A DNA stretch of 64,000 nt, taken from assembly GCF_900660665.1 (NCBI RefSeq), contig NZ_LR215037.1, positions 1 through 64,000 of the forward strand, in the 5' to 3' direction. Below, piece by piece: positions 33,712 through 44,160 of this stretch (its first letter is position 1; every line of letters begins with the position of its first letter). A model generated the notes under the pieces. That model was given only the letters and a program-made list of their open reading frames with translations, did not search any database and was not told the origin of the DNA. Position numbers and translations under genes: made by a program. The stretch is from Mycoplasmopsis maculosa. GTDB lineage: Bacteria > Bacillota_I > Bacilli_A > Mycoplasmatales > Metamycoplasmataceae.

Positions 33712-35193
33712 ATGAAAAATATTTTTAAGGATTTTGGGCAGAAAACGAGAATTTTCTTTCAAAAATTTAGTAATAAATCAAAAGAATTTTGAACTAATCA
33801 TGATTTATTGAAAAAATTCTTTATTACAATTTTCTTAATTTGTATTTATTTAGTTTGTACATCAATTAAATCACCTTTTGTAAGAATAGATAATCCTAAT
33901 GTTATTAATGATGATACTTTTTTAGGTACTCTTAATTTAATAGGCGGTGGAGGCCTTAGACAATTTTCACTTGTTGCTATTGGTATAAGTCCTTTTATTA
34001 ATGCTAGTTTGATAATGTCGCTGTTACAGACTAAAATATTTCCACCTATTTATAAATTAACACAAGCAGGTCCTGAAGGTCGTAAAAAGATAAATATAAT
34101 AACTAGAATATTAACCGTTATTATAGCTATACCTCAAGCATTGACATTAACATTAGCTTTGACTAGACCTATAAACCAAGGTGGTAGTCCTTTTATACAA
34201 ATTGAGACATATGGTATGAATGAAAATTTAGTGACTTATTTTCTATTACCATTGATATTAGTGGGTGGCTCTTTATTTGCTTTATTTATTTCAGAAGAAA
34301 TAACAAATAAAGGAATAGGTAATGGTACTTCTTTAATTATTTTTGTAGGTATCGCTTTTCAATTGCCACAACAATTTCAAAGTGCATTTACATATTATGT
34401 TACAAATTTAGATAATTCAAGCATAATAATAGGTGTTTTAAAATTTTTAACTTACTTAATTGTTTATTTAGCTTTAATTTTTTTAATAGCGGTTGTTTAT
34501 AATGCTGAAAGACATGTACCTATTCAACAAATAGGAGCTGGAAGAAGTAAAAAAATTAGTGAAATGGGTAAATTACCTATCAAGTTAAATCCTTCCGGTG
34601 TTATGCCTATGATTTTCGCTTCATTATTTTTATCACTACCTGTTTTAATTTCTAGAGTTTTACCATGAGGAAATTCTGTTAGAGTTTGAATAGAAAGTTA
34701 TTTAGGTTTTGATAAACCATTAGGTTTAAGTTTATTAGTTTTATTTACTTTCTTTTTTTCATATATAATGGGTCTACAACAATCAAAAGTAGATAAAATT
34801 AGTGAAGATTTTGCGAAAAATTCAACATTTATACCTGGAATTAACCCTGGCGAAGACACAGAAAATTATTTAGTAGGAATTATATTACGTCTTTCAACTT
34901 TTAGTGCTTTCTATTTAGTTTTAATGGTTTCTTTCCAATATTTAATGATTATTACTTTAAATGTTCCTGCAGTTATAGCTTTTGGAGGAACAGGGATGAT
35001 GATTTTAGTAAGTGTAGCGCTCGAAACTATACAACAATATATGGTTCGTCGTAAGACTGCAAAATTATCTAAACAAAAACGTATTTCTAGAATGGTATCA
35101 GAACGTATAGCTGAAAGTAAAAAAGCTGATATTTTTGAAAATAAATTCAATAGTAAAACAAATAATTCAAATGAGGATGGTTTATTATGATAG
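33712..35193 (+). CDS. secY: Protein translocase subunit SecY
   Basis: A 493-residue channel subunit of the Sec translocon with about ten membrane segments. Family motifs are SPFINASLIMSLLQ near residue 100, KLTQAGPEGRKK, the VVYNAERHVPIQQ cytosolic loop, KLPIKLNPSGVMPMIFA and GIRPGE-like GINPGEDT. An N-terminal hydrophilic region of about 35 residues precedes the first helix. Several Trp codons are UGA, including a final Trp just before TAG, which overlaps the adk start by seven bases. GAAGGG precedes the ATG. It opens the second ribosomal block. Confidence 0.97.
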
Positions 35194-35840
35194 ACAATAA
35201 AGCAAAAAGAAACATAGTTTTTATGGGTCCTCCTGGTGTAGGTAAGGGTACAGTAGCTGCTATAATTGCTGAAGAAACTGGATTAATTCATTTATCAACA
35301 GGAAATATTTTTAGAGAAGAAATTGCTTCAAAAAGTGATTTAGGACTAAAAGTAACACAAATTGTTGAAAGTGGTGGTTATGTGCCTGATGAAATAACAA
35401 ATGAAATTGTACTTAAGAAAATTAAATCTCTACAAAAAGAAAACTTAGGTGTTATTTTAGATGGATATCCAAGAACTATAGCTCAAGGTCAATTTCTTGA
35501 TAATATAGATGGATTTGAATATGCTATTGTTGAGTTATATGCTCCAGAAGAACTAATTTTAAAAAGATTAAGTGGTAGAAGAAGTTGCCCAAAATGTAAA
35601 TCAAGTTATCATATTGAATTTATGCCAAGTGCAAAAGGTGATAGATGCGAAAAAGACGACGAATTACTAATAACAAGAGCAGATGATTCTATTGAAAATA
35701 TAAAAAACAGACAAGCTATTTATAAAAATCAAACAGAACCTTTATTTGCATATTATAAAGAAAAAATTAATATATTTGACGCATCTGGCACACCTGAAGA
35801 TATAGCAAAACAAATTATAAAAGAAGTCATTGTAAAATAA
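35187..35840 (+). CDS. adk: Adenylate kinase
   Basis: A 217-residue enzyme that balances ATP + AMP against 2 ADP. The Walker A motif GPPGVGKGT is at 14-22. The AMP-binding HLSTGNIFREE and LDGYPRTIAQ segments follow. The LID carries a zinc motif: CPKC, then Cys and Asp in RCEKDDE (Cys-Cys-Cys-Asp form). Length fits the long bacterial type. It starts inside the end of secY. Confidence 0.97.
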   Translation: MIDNKAKRNIVFMGPPGVGKGTVAAIIAEETGLIHLSTGNIFREEIASKSDLGLKVTQIVESGGYVPDEITNEIVLKKIKSLQKENLGVILDGYPRTIAQGQFLDNIDGFEYAIVELYAPEELILKRLSGRRSCPKCKSSYHIEFMPSAKGDRCEKDDELLITRADDSIENIKNRQAIYKNQTEPLFAYYKEKINIFDASGTPEDIAKQIIKEVIVK

Positions 35841-35904
35841 CTTCTTTTGTTGCTTTATTTATTAAAAAAATAACTAAAATATGATAAAATAGAAAGAACT
35901 AATT

Positions 35905-36654
35905 ATGATAACTATTAAAAGTGAAAGAGAAATAGAATTAATTAGTAAAAGTTGTTCTATCCTGGCGGAAGTCAAGGCTGTCTTATATGATTTTATAAGA
36001 CCAGGTATTTCATTAAAAGAATTGGATTTAATCGCTTTTAATGAAATAATAAAAAGAGGTGCAAAACCAGCTTTTAAAGGTTTATATGGTTTTCCAGCTA
36101 CAGCATGCATCTCTGTTAATCAAGAATTAATCCATGGTATACCAAGTAATTACATAATCAAAAATGGAGATATTGTCAAAATAGATCTAGGATGTGATTA
36201 TAAAGGATACAAAAGCGATAGTGCTTTTACAAAAGGTGTAGGAAATATATCTGAAACTGATAAATTGATAATCGATGTTGCTAAAAGAAGTTTTGAAGCA
36301 GGTTTAAAAGCTATTAAACCTGGAGCTAGAGTAGGTGATATTAGTGCAGCTATTGGAAAAGTGATTCGCGAAAATAATTTATACACACCAATTGAATATT
36401 GTGGACATGGCATAGGTAAAGAATTACATGAAGACCCATATGTTTACAATGATGGAAAAGCAGGAACCGGACCACTATTGAAAGATGGTATGGTTATTTG
36501 TATTGAACCAATGATTTTGCAAGATAGCCCAAAAGTTAAGGTTCTAAAAGATAAATGAACAGTAGTTTCTAGAGATGGAAAAAATACATCTCATTATGAA
36601 CACACAGTTTTAATTAAAAATGGAAAAGGTATTGTACTTACGAAAGGAATCTAG
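35905..36654 (+). CDS. map: Type I methionine aminopeptidase
   Basis: A 249-residue enzyme that removes the initiator Met. Metal ligands are in IDLGCDYKGYKSDSAFT (two Asp), GHGIGKELHEDP (His), CIEPM (Glu) and the final SHYEHT Glu. The substrate-pocket His is in NQELIHGIPS. UGA Trp stands in KDKWTVVS. The stop codon abuts the infA start (TAGATG). Confidence 0.97.
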
Positions 36655-36870
36655 ATGGCAAAAGATGCTATTAAGATGAAAGCCGTTGTCAAAGAAGCTT
36701 ATTCTTCTGATGAATATTCAGTAGAATTAGAAAACGGCATGGTTATTAAAGCTCATATTTCTGGAAAAATGCGTGTAAATCATATTCGTATTTTACCAGG
36801 CGATGAGGTTGACGTTGAATTAAGTCCTTATAATTTACAATTAGGACGTATTACATACCGTCATAAATAA
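36655..36870 (+). CDS. infA: Translation initiation factor IF-1
   Basis: A 71-residue OB-fold factor that blocks the A site during initiation. It has [66 protein letters not shown]. Length and sequence are typical. It starts directly after the map stop codon. Confidence 0.97.
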   Translation: MAKDAIKMKAVVKEAYSSDEYSVELENGMVIKAHISGKMRVNHIRILPGDEVDVELSPYNLQLGRITYRHK

Positions 36871-36884
36871 TTAAGGAGTTAACT

Positions 36885-36998
36885 ATGAAAGTTAGAGCAA
36901 GTGTAAAAAGAATGTGCAAGGATTGTAGAATTATTAAACGTAAAGGAATTATCAGAGTTATTTGTCAAATACCAAAACATAAACAAAGACAAGGATAG
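36885..36998 (+). CDS. rpmJ: 50S ribosomal protein L36
   Basis: A 37-residue zinc-type L36, starting [21 protein letters not shown] and ending [11 protein letters not shown]. The zinc ligands are Cys11, Cys14, Cys27 and His32. It has a good AAGGAG. It lies between infA and rpsM, as usual. Confidence 0.96.
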   Translation: MKVRASVKRMCKDCRIIKRKGIIRVICQIPKHKQRQG

Positions 36999-37008
36999 GA
37001 ATATATAA

Positions 37009-37377
37009 ATGGCTAGAATTTTAAATATTGAAATACCAAACAATAAACGTGTAGTTATTTCATTAACATACATTTATGGTATTGGTTTAACAACAGCACA
37101 AGAAATTTGTAAAAAAGCAAATATTGATGAAAATATCAGAGTTAAAGATTTATCAGAAGAACAATTAAGTAAAATTCGTGAAATTGCAAAAGATTATCAA
37201 ACAGAAGGTGATTTACGTAGAGAAGTTCAATTAAACATTAAACGTTTAATGGAAATTAAATGCTACCGTGGAATTAGACACCGTAAAGGTTTACCAGTTA
37301 GAGGACAAAGTACACAAAGTAATGCTCGTACAAGAAAAGGTCCTAGAAAAACTGTTGCAGGTAAAAAATCTAAATAG
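37009..37377 (+). CDS. rpsM: 30S ribosomal protein S13
   Basis: A 122-residue S13 of the 30S head, contacting the P-site tRNA and forming bridges to L5. It has [25 protein letters not shown], the helix-two-turn-helix part, and the basic tail [36 protein letters not shown]. Length is normal. Confidence 0.98.
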   Translation: MARILNIEIPNNKRVVISLTYIYGIGLTTAQEICKKANIDENIRVKDLSEEQLSKIREIAKDYQTEGDLRREVQLNIKRLMEIKCYRGIRHRKGLPVRGQSTQSNARTRKGPRKTVAGKKSK

Positions 37378-37390
37378 TTAGGAGTAAATA

Positions 37391-37780
37391 ATGGCTAAAA
37401 AAATTAAGAGAAAAAATATTACAAATGGTGTTGCCCACATTCACTCAACTAACCAAAACACAATTGTTACTTTTGCTGATGAATTAGGGAATGTTATTGC
37501 ATGAAGTTCATCTGGTGCTATTGGTTACAAAGGTACAAAGAAAAAAACACCTTATGCAGCTGGTTTAGCAGCTCAAGCAGCTAGTGAAGCAGCTAAAGAA
37601 CACGGAATTAAAAGTGTTCGTGTTGAATTAAAAGGATTAGGTGCTGGTAAAGATGCAGCTCGTAAACAAATTGAAGTTTCAGGAATTACAGTTACTGAAA
37701 TTAAAGATGTTACACCTACACCTCACAATGGTACAAGACCACCAAAACGTGTTCTTAAACGTGAAAAAGCAAGATCATAA
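37391..37780 (+). CDS. rpsK: 30S ribosomal protein S11
   Basis: A 129-residue S11 of the platform. It has [44 protein letters not shown] (Trp by UGA), [14 protein letters not shown] and the C-terminal [17 protein letters not shown]. Length is normal. The first residues are basic, as usual. TTAGGAG precedes the ATG. Confidence 0.98.
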
Positions 37781-37797
37781 GAAGGAGTGTTAATACT

Positions 37798-38808
37798 ATG
37801 GAAAAAATGTCTAAATTAGATTATCTACAAGTAAAAACCTCTTTAGTAAATAATAATGCTAATGAAGTAACTTTTACATTAAGTCCTCTTGAAAGAGGGT
37901 TTGGTAACACATTAGCAGTTTCATTAAGAAGAATATTATTATCTAATATAACTTCTTTAGCATTGTTTGCAATTAAAATTAATGGTGTTGATCATGAATT
38001 CAGAACAGTGCCAGGCATTGTAGAAGATGTAACACAATTAATTATGAACTTAAGAAAAGTTAAATTTCAATATAATCCAGAATTTATAAGAGATGACGAA
38101 ATTATTAGAGTTTCTTTAAATTCTGATACACCTGGAACAATAACTTCAAGACATCTTGAATTTGATAATCCAAATATTGAAATCGTTAATAAAACTTTAG
38201 AAATAGCTACTTTAAATCCAAAATCAAATATAAGTTTAGAAATGTTTTTAAGACCAGGTAGAGGATTTGTTTCAAACGAAGAAAATAAAAAATTTATTTT
38301 AGATCCTCAAGTATCATCAAAAATGGAATCAAAAATTCAAAAAGGCTTATTTATAGCTACAGATAGTAATTTTGGACCTGTTGAAAATGTAAAATATGAA
38401 ATTTTTGATATGAACACATCAAGTCCAAAAATTCAAGAAAAACTAGAATTTACAATTAGAACAGACGGTACAGTAAGTCCTAAGGATGCTTTAAAACAAG
38501 CATCAGAAATTTTAATTGCTCATTTCCAAATTATTGGTGATGTAGAAAATATGAAACTTAATGTATTTGAAGAAGAAAAAATTCAAAAAGAAGAAACAAC
38601 TGAAAATGACATTGATATTAATCAATTAGGATTATCAGTTCGTTCATTAAATGCTCTTAAGAAAATTAATAAAACTAAAATTAGTCAAATTGCAGCAATG
38701 ACATTAGAAGAATTAGAACAAACCAAAAATTTAGGTAAGAAATCTCTTGACGAAATTCAAGAAGTTTTAAAAAATAATGGTTATTCTTTAAGTAAAGGAG
38801 ATGAATAA
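37798..38808 (+). CDS. rpoA: RNA polymerase subunit alpha
   Basis: A 336-residue alpha subunit that dimerises to start polymerase assembly. The N-terminal domain has FTLSPLERGFGNTLAVSLRRILLSNI, the dimer signature, and INGVDHEFRTVPGIVEDV. A linker near 255-275 leads to the C-terminal domain (LGLSVRSLNALKKINKTKIS, LGKKSLDEIQEVLKNNGYSL), which touches upstream promoter DNA and activators. Length is typical. The stop overlaps the rplQ start. Confidence 0.98.
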   Translation: MEKMSKLDYLQVKTSLVNNNANEVTFTLSPLERGFGNTLAVSLRRILLSNITSLALFAIKINGVDHEFRTVPGIVEDVTQLIMNLRKVKFQYNPEFIRDDEIIRVSLNSDTPGTITSRHLEFDNPNIEIVNKTLEIATLNPKSNISLEMFLRPGRGFVSNEENKKFILDPQVSSKMESKIQKGLFIATDSNFGPVENVKYEIFDMNTSSPKIQEKLEFTIRTDGTVSPKDALKQASEILIAHFQIIGDVENMKLNVFEEEKIQKEETTENDIDINQLGLSVRSLNALKKINKTKISQIAAMTLEELEQTKNLGKKSLDEIQEVLKNNGYSLSKGDE

Positions 38809-39173
38809 TGGCTAACCCAACACAAATTTATAGTCGTGATTCAAAATGACGTAAAGGCGTTATGAGAACATTAGTAAGTGAATTATTTGCACATGGTCGT
38901 ATAACAACAACTTTAACACGTGCTAAAGAATTACGTCGTCACGCAGAAAAATTAATTACAAAGGCAAAAAACCCTACATTAGCAAATCGTCGTTTAGTTG
39001 CTAGTTTCTTACGTCCAACAACAGTTGAAGAAAATAAAGATGTTTTAAAACACTTATTTGAAACAATTGCACCATCATATGCAAAAAGAAATGGTGGTTA
39101 TACAAGAATCTACAAATTAGTATCACGTTCAGGTGATAACGCACCTATGGCTATTATTGAATTAGTTAAATAA
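38808..39173 (+). CDS. rplQ: 50S ribosomal protein L17
   Basis: A 121-residue L17 at the tunnel exit. It has the [37 protein letters not shown] core, and [23 protein letters not shown] at the end. UGA Trp stands in DSKWRKG. It is the last gene of the cluster, followed by a terminator. Confidence 0.98.
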
Positions 39174-39208
39174 ATTCTGTATTTTATACCTTTTATACAT
39201 TTAATAAT

Positions 39209-39239
39209 AAAAGTCGTTTTAATTTTACGACTTTTTTTA
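39209..39239 (+). terminator. Terminator after rplQ
   Basis: AAAGTCGT / ACGACTTT with seven T residues closes the secY-rplQ operon. Confidence 0.92.
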
Positions 39240-39381
39240 TTATTTACATCTCTAATTACACTTTTATATAAAAACATATGAATAATAAAAATAAATATTT
39301 ATTTACCTATAAAAAAGGGATATATATTAAAATGATTTTTACAAAAACATTTATTTTTTAGACTACTAACACATTATTTTT

Positions 39382-39420
39382 TTAACAAATTATAATGTAT
39401 ATAATATATAATTTATAATT
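39382..39420 (+). promoter_or_regulatory. Promoter of the ECF transporter operon, probably leaderless
   Basis: TTAACA at 39382 is followed by overlapping TATAAT boxes (39400-39405 and 39407-39412). Transcription would begin at or within a few bases of the ecfA1 ATG at 39421, and no Shine-Dalgarno fits. A leaderless mRNA is likely. Confidence 0.6.
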
Positions 39421-40218
39421 ATGATTAAAGTTGAAAATTTAGTATTTAAGTATCCAAATAGTCAAAACAATGCAATAGATGAATTAAATTTAAATATTGA
39501 AAAAGGAAAATATGTTGCTATTTTAGGGCACAACGGATCTGGGAAAAGTACTTTTAGTAAATTATTAGTTGCTTTATATAAACCTAATAGCGGCACCATT
39601 ACAATTGATAATATTACAATAAGTAAAAAAACTATTAGGGATATTAGAAAAAAAATTGGAATTATTTTCCAAAACCCAGATAATCAATTTATTGGCGCAT
39701 CAGTTGAAGATGATATTGCTTTTGGTTTAGAAAATAAAAAAATACCAAGAAAAGATATGAAACCAATTATTGAAAAACTTTCTAATGATGTAGGGATGAA
39801 TAAATATCTTGATAAAGCCCCACAATTTTTATCTGGTGGGCAAAAACAAAGAGTTGCAATAGCAAGTGTTTTAGCATTAGATCCTGAAGTTATAATTTTT
39901 GATGAAGTAACATCAATGTTAGATCCTTTAGGAAAAAGAAAAGTTTTGGAAATAATACATGAAGTTCAGAAAACTAAAGAAAAAACTTTAATTTCAATAA
40001 CACATGATATGGATGAAGCAATTTTAGCTGATTATTGTTTAGTCTTTTCAAAAGGTAAAATAATAGCTTCTGGCTCTCCAAAAGACATATTAAATAATCA
40101 AGAAATAATAGATTTAGCTAAAATTGATTCACCATTTATATATAAATTAAGTTCAAAGATAAAAGGTATAACACCTACTTATAATGAAAAGGAGTTTATA
40201 GAAGAATTATGCAAATAA
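39421..40218 (+). CDS. ecfA1: ECF transporter ATP-binding protein A1
   Basis: A 265-residue ABC ATPase of the energy-coupling factor module, which powers uptake of vitamins bound by separate S components. Walker [10 protein letters not shown] is at 36-44. The Q-loop [24 protein letters not shown] is typical of EcfA, the signature is [10 protein letters not shown], and Walker B is [13 protein letters not shown]. Note the Val in place of Pro/Ala in the DEVTS motif. It overlaps ecfA2 by ten bases. Confidence 0.96.
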   Translation: MIKVENLVFKYPNSQNNAIDELNLNIEKGKYVAILGHNGSGKSTFSKLLVALYKPNSGTITIDNITISKKTIRDIRKKIGIIFQNPDNQFIGASVEDDIAFGLENKKIPRKDMKPIIEKLSNDVGMNKYLDKAPQFLSGGQKQRVAIASVLALDPEVIIFDEVTSMLDPLGKRKVLEIIHEVQKTKEKTLISITHDMDEAILADYCLVFSKGKIIASGSPKDILNNQEIIDLAKIDSPFIYKLSSKIKGITPTYNEKEFIEELCK

Positions 40219-41141
40219 AAGTAAAAGATTTAGTGCATACTTTTGCACGTAAAACTCCTTTGGAACATAAAGCTATTGATAATATAAATTGTAATATTGA
40301 ACAAGGCGAGTTTATAGGTATTATCGGACAAACAGGTTCAGGAAAAACTACGTTTGTTGAACACCTAAATGCATTATTATTGCCATATCAAGGAAGCGTA
40401 GAATGAATTTTTCAAGATGAAAAAATGAATAAAAAAAATAAAGTAAAAGAAAAATTTATTCAAAATATAGTTTCAAGATACAAAAAAAACGGGAAACTCA
40501 AACAAGTTAAAGATGTTAGAAAAAGAGTAGGTGTAGTTTTTCAATTTGCTGAATATCAACTTTTTGAAGAAACAATAGAAGCTGATATAGCTTTCGGACC
40601 TAGAAGTTTCGGGATACCAAAAAAAGAAGCTTTTGCAAAAGCTAAGGAATATCTTGAATTAGTAGGTTTAGATGAATCTTATTTAAAAAAATCTCCTTTT
40701 GATCTTTCAGGTGGCCAAAAAAGAAGAGTAGCTATTGCTGGTATTTTAGCTATGGAACCTGATGTATTAATAGCTGATGAACCAACAGCTGGTCTTGATC
40801 CTGTTGGAGTTGTTGAAATTTTAAAAATATTTCAAAAGCTTAATGAAAAAGGAAAAACTGTAATTATAGTTACTCATGATTTAGATAATGTATTAGATGT
40901 GACTAAACGTATTTTAATTTTTAAAGATGGAAAAATTGTTAAAGACGGACCAACATATGAAACGTTAAAAGATACTGAATTTTTAGAAAAAAATAATATG
41001 GAACCTCCAAAATTATTAGCATTTGTTTCAAAATTAGAAGAAAAAGGGATTAATGTACCTAAAGTTACAAATTTAGAGCAATTAGCAGCTTTTTTAAATG
41101 AATATATGGCTAACAAGAAAAAAAGGGGATTAGATGAATAA
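40209..41141 (+). CDS. ecfA2: ECF transporter ATP-binding protein A2
   Basis: A 310-residue second ATPase of the ECF module. Walker [11 protein letters not shown], then an extra basic insertion of about 40 residues (around [13 protein letters not shown]) before the Q-loop [21 protein letters not shown]. The signature is [10 protein letters not shown] and Walker B is [13 protein letters not shown]. The insertion and a longer C-terminus make it larger than the usual 280-290. One UGA Trp lies in VEWIFQDE. The stop overlaps the ecfT start by eight bases. Confidence 0.96.
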
Positions 41142-42030
41142 TTATAGTCGTTATATGATGAATAATACTTTTGTTCATAAATTAGATCCACGTATTAAAA
41201 TAGTATCAACAATAATTTATATTGTATTGGCCTTTATAGTGACACACTTTATTACAATAGCTATTTTATTGATTCCGTTAGTTGTCTTATATATAATTGC
41301 AACTCATAAAATTAAACCACTTTTAAAATTAATGATTATGCCTCTATTAATTGGTTTCTTTTTATTTTTTGTAAATATATATACTATGAAAGTTGAAATG
41401 TATGATAATGCTGGAAAATTAACAAAAGCTTATCAAGAACTTAAACAATATTATCCTTTGCCGTTGCATTTAGGCGGTTCATATTTTATTACTTATGAAA
41501 TAATTGCTAGAACATTAGGTCTTGTGGCAAGAGTTTATATTATGATTATGGCTACTACCTTAATGGTAAATACAACTAAACCAACTTTATTATCAAAAGC
41601 TCTTGAAGATTTATTGTTACCACTTAAATTATTGTTTATACCAACTCATATAATTGTAATGATAATTTATATTGCTCTTCGTTTTATACCTACTTTATTA
41701 GACGAAGCAAATAGAATAATGAAAGCACAATCAAGTAGGGGTGTCGATTTTAAAAACGGTAAACTAAAAGATAAAATTAAATCATTTACAACATTAATTA
41801 TTCCACTTTTTGTTACAGCTTTTGCAAAAGCGGAAGATTTATCAAATGCAATGGAAACAAGAGGTTATGACCCATATGCTAAGAGAACTCATTATAGAAT
41901 AATTATTCCAACTTGAAGAGATGCTATAATATCATTAATTGTTATTGGTTTAATTGTTTATGTTGCTTTATTACATAATAATATTATTAATTTACCAAAT
42001 TGATACATTATAACTAACTTTAATTATTAA
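41134..42030 (+). CDS. ecfT: ECF transporter transmembrane protein T
   Basis: A 298-residue membrane component that links the two ATPases to S components. It has about five to six hydrophobic segments, and two Ala/Ser-Arg-Gly coupling motifs in the long cytosolic helices: AQSSRGVDF near residue 205 and AMETRGYDP near 242. It starts [23 protein letters not shown], typical of the family. UGA Trp stands near the end. No S component is adjacent; they must be encoded elsewhere. Confidence 0.94.
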
Positions 42031-42038
42031 AACGAAAT

Positions 42039-42071
42039 TAAATATCTTGTGTTTTAACAAGATATTTTTTT
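42039..42071 (+). terminator. Terminator after ecfT
   Basis: AAATATCTTG / CAAGATATTT followed by a T-run closes the ECF operon. Confidence 0.9.
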
Positions 42072-42108
42072 AAAAAATATCTTATTTTGATATTATTATA
42101 TTGTAAAT

Positions 42109-42193
42109 AATTGACAGAGGTATTTGCATATATAGCAAATTGAGAAATACTCTTTGAGCTGATCAGGTTGAAACCTGCGTAGTAAGATCAATT
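42109..42193 (+). promoter_or_regulatory. TPP riboswitch (THI element)
   Basis: The aptamer has all parts of the thiamine pyrophosphate riboswitch. P1 is AATTGA / TCAATT. P2 is GAG-TATT / AATACTC with P3 TTTGC / GCAAA. The conserved TTGAGA follows P3. The thi-box is CTGATCAGGTT with the closing AACCTGCGTAG. It lies between a TATATT box (42097) and the lipoprotein gene. TPP is expected to lower expression of the operon. Confidence 0.93.
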
Positions 42194-42212
42194 AAACTGA
42201 TATTACTATTAA

Positions 42213-42244
42213 TCTTTCTCTGTCCAGAAAGGTTTTTTATTTTT
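42213..42244 (+). terminator. Riboswitch-controlled terminator
   Basis: CTTTCT-CTGTCC-AGAAAG followed by TTTTTT-A-TTTTT ends exactly at the ATG of the lipoprotein gene. CTCTGTC in its loop can also pair with GACAGAG at the riboswitch 5' side (42113-42119), so the two folds may interact. Control by transcription termination is the natural reading. Confidence 0.8.
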
Positions 42245-43399
42245 ATGAAAAAAAATTTTATATTTAACACAACATCTACTATGATGATGTTAACAACTAC
42301 TTCATTTATAGCTGCAAGTTGTTCAACATTAAAAGATGAAAAGAAACAACAAAGTATTACATTGTACTTTGGCAATAGCGAAAGTGATAAGACTGAAATT
42401 AAAAAATTGGAAGAATTTTTAAATTCAGAATTAATAAAAAATAACTATTCTAATATCACCGTTAAAATTGAAAATACACCAGATAAAGATTCTGTTTTAA
42501 TTGATAATATTTTAAAAAATAACAATAATGCTATAGGTTTTCTTTCAGTAGGAGATTATTTTTTAAGATATGAAGAACTAAAATTAAGTTCTAAATTATT
42601 TTTAAGAACATTAACTAGAGCATTTAAACATGTAAATGAAAACAACGAATATGCTTTTAAACAAGCTGAATTACAAAATAATATCTTTAATGGATTAGCG
42701 TCTGAAGAAAATATTAATAATGGCTCATATGAAAGATGAAATAATGATCTATTATTTAAAAATTATATTTATGAAAACGTATATTCAGAACCAAATGATT
42801 ATGTTGATAGTCAAAGAGGTCAAATTTGATTATATGGCGATGAAGCAACAAGAAATGCAATTAAAGAGGCTTGAAAAAATAAAGATTTTAATAAATTTAT
42901 GAGTTTTGGAATAATTCATGGTTCAAAAGATAGTTCTTCAAAATGAATTTTACCTAAACATCTATTAAAAACTCATTTTGAAGAAGCGTTTAAAAATAAA
43001 CAATTGGATCAATATTTAATAGATAATAGTGATAAATTCGCTGATCAAAAAGCTTATAAAATAACTGATTTTGAAAAATCAAATAATACATTCCATATAG
43101 CTTTTGATAATGAAGCTCCTTATGCTTATACAAAAAATACTAAGAAAAGATATATTCCAAAAGATAATAATAAATTTGAAATTTTTGTAGTAACAGAATC
43201 AGTGCCTTATAATTTAGGAGTAGCAAGTAATACAATAAGCAATGAAGTTTTAAATGTTATACAAAATTCTTTTTTACAATTATCTAATATTAAAGGAAAT
43301 AATAATATAGGTGATAGTTTAGGTTTTAATGCATACAAAAAAACAATTGAAAATGAAGATAATATAATTATAGAAAAAATGAAAAAATTAGGTTATTAA
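42245..43399 (+). CDS. Thiamine/TPP ABC transporter substrate-binding lipoprotein (p37/Cypl type)
   Basis: A 384-residue lipoprotein with signal peptide and lipobox IAASC (Cys26). It has the layout of a periplasmic-type binding protein: ITLYFGNSESDKTEIKKLEEFLN at the start and an AIGFLSVGDYFLRYEELK segment. A central WNNDLLFKNYIYE..YVDSQRGQIWLYG region and a C-terminal ESVPYNLGVASNTISNEV segment follow. This resembles the mycoplasma p37 (Cypl) family, which binds thiamine pyrophosphate. The upstream TPP riboswitch strongly supports thiamine or TPP as ligand. Several Trp are UGA. Its stop overlaps the ATPase start. Confidence 0.85.
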
Positions 43400-44160
43400 T
43401 GAAATTAGAATTAAAAAATATTGAAATATGTTATGAGAAAAACATTGTATTAAAAAATGTTAATTTAATTTTACAAAAAGGGCATTTTTATGGACTTTTT
43501 GGTAAAAGTGGATCTGGAAAAACAACTCTATTAAAATCTATTTTAAATCATGATTTTATACAAAATGGTGAAATAAAATATAATAATGAAGATATTATTG
43601 TGAATAATAATTCAAAGTATCAAAAAAGGATAATAAAAAATAATTTTAATAAATTTAAAAACAATATAGGTTTTTTATTTCAAGAAAACAATTTATTGAA
43701 TACGTACGATGTTTATGATAATGTAAGACTTTTAAGTGAAAATATTTTTAAAAATAAGTTTTTTAAAATATTGAGAATATTAACTAAAAAAAATAAAAGT
43801 GATCTTATAGAAAAATTAAATATTTTAGAAATTGAAGATAAAATTTTTACTCCTGTATCAGAATTATCAGGAGGACAAAGAAGAAAGGTTGAATTAGCAA
43901 TTTTTTTAATGGATAATAAAAAAATAATATTTGCTGATGAACCTACAACAGGTTTAGACACAAAAAATGCGAAGCTTGTTTTTAAATTATTAAAAGACTA
44001 CGCAATAAATAATGAAGCTATTGTTTTGTGTTCAATACATGATATAGAAAATTCTTTAGATTATATTGATGAAGCTATTTTTATAAAAAATAAAAAGGTT
44101 TTTGAAAATATAAATTTGAAAAATCTAACTAAAGAGGAAATAAATGAATTCTACGATTAA
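43399..44160 (+). CDS. ABC transporter ATP-binding protein (thiamine/TPP uptake)
   Basis: A 253-residue ATPase. Walker A GKSGSGKTT, Q-loop LFQENNLLNTYDVYDNV, signature LSGGQRRKVE, Walker B KIIFADEPTTGLD, and the switch His in SIHDIE are present. The pattern is like PhnC-type ATPases. It is translationally coupled to the lipoprotein before it (one-base overlap) and to the permease after it (17-base overlap). Confidence 0.93.
   Translation: MKLELKNIEICYEKNIVLKNVNLILQKGHFYGLFGKSGSGKTTLLKSILNHDFIQNGEIKYNNEDIIVNNNSKYQKRIIKNNFNKFKNNIGFLFQENNLLNTYDVYDNVRLLSENIFKNKFFKILRILTKKNKSDLIEKLNILEIEDKIFTPVSELSGGQRRKVELAIFLMDNKKIIFADEPTTGLDTKNAKLVFKLLKDYAINNEAIVLCSIHDIENSLDYIDEAIFIKNKKVFENINLKNLTKEEINEFYD

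Noticed and set aside
39174-39420. A possible small RNA gene in the rplQ-ecfA1 gap
   Set aside because: Apart from the terminator and the ECF promoter the gap is only AT-rich sequence, with no stable structure noticed.
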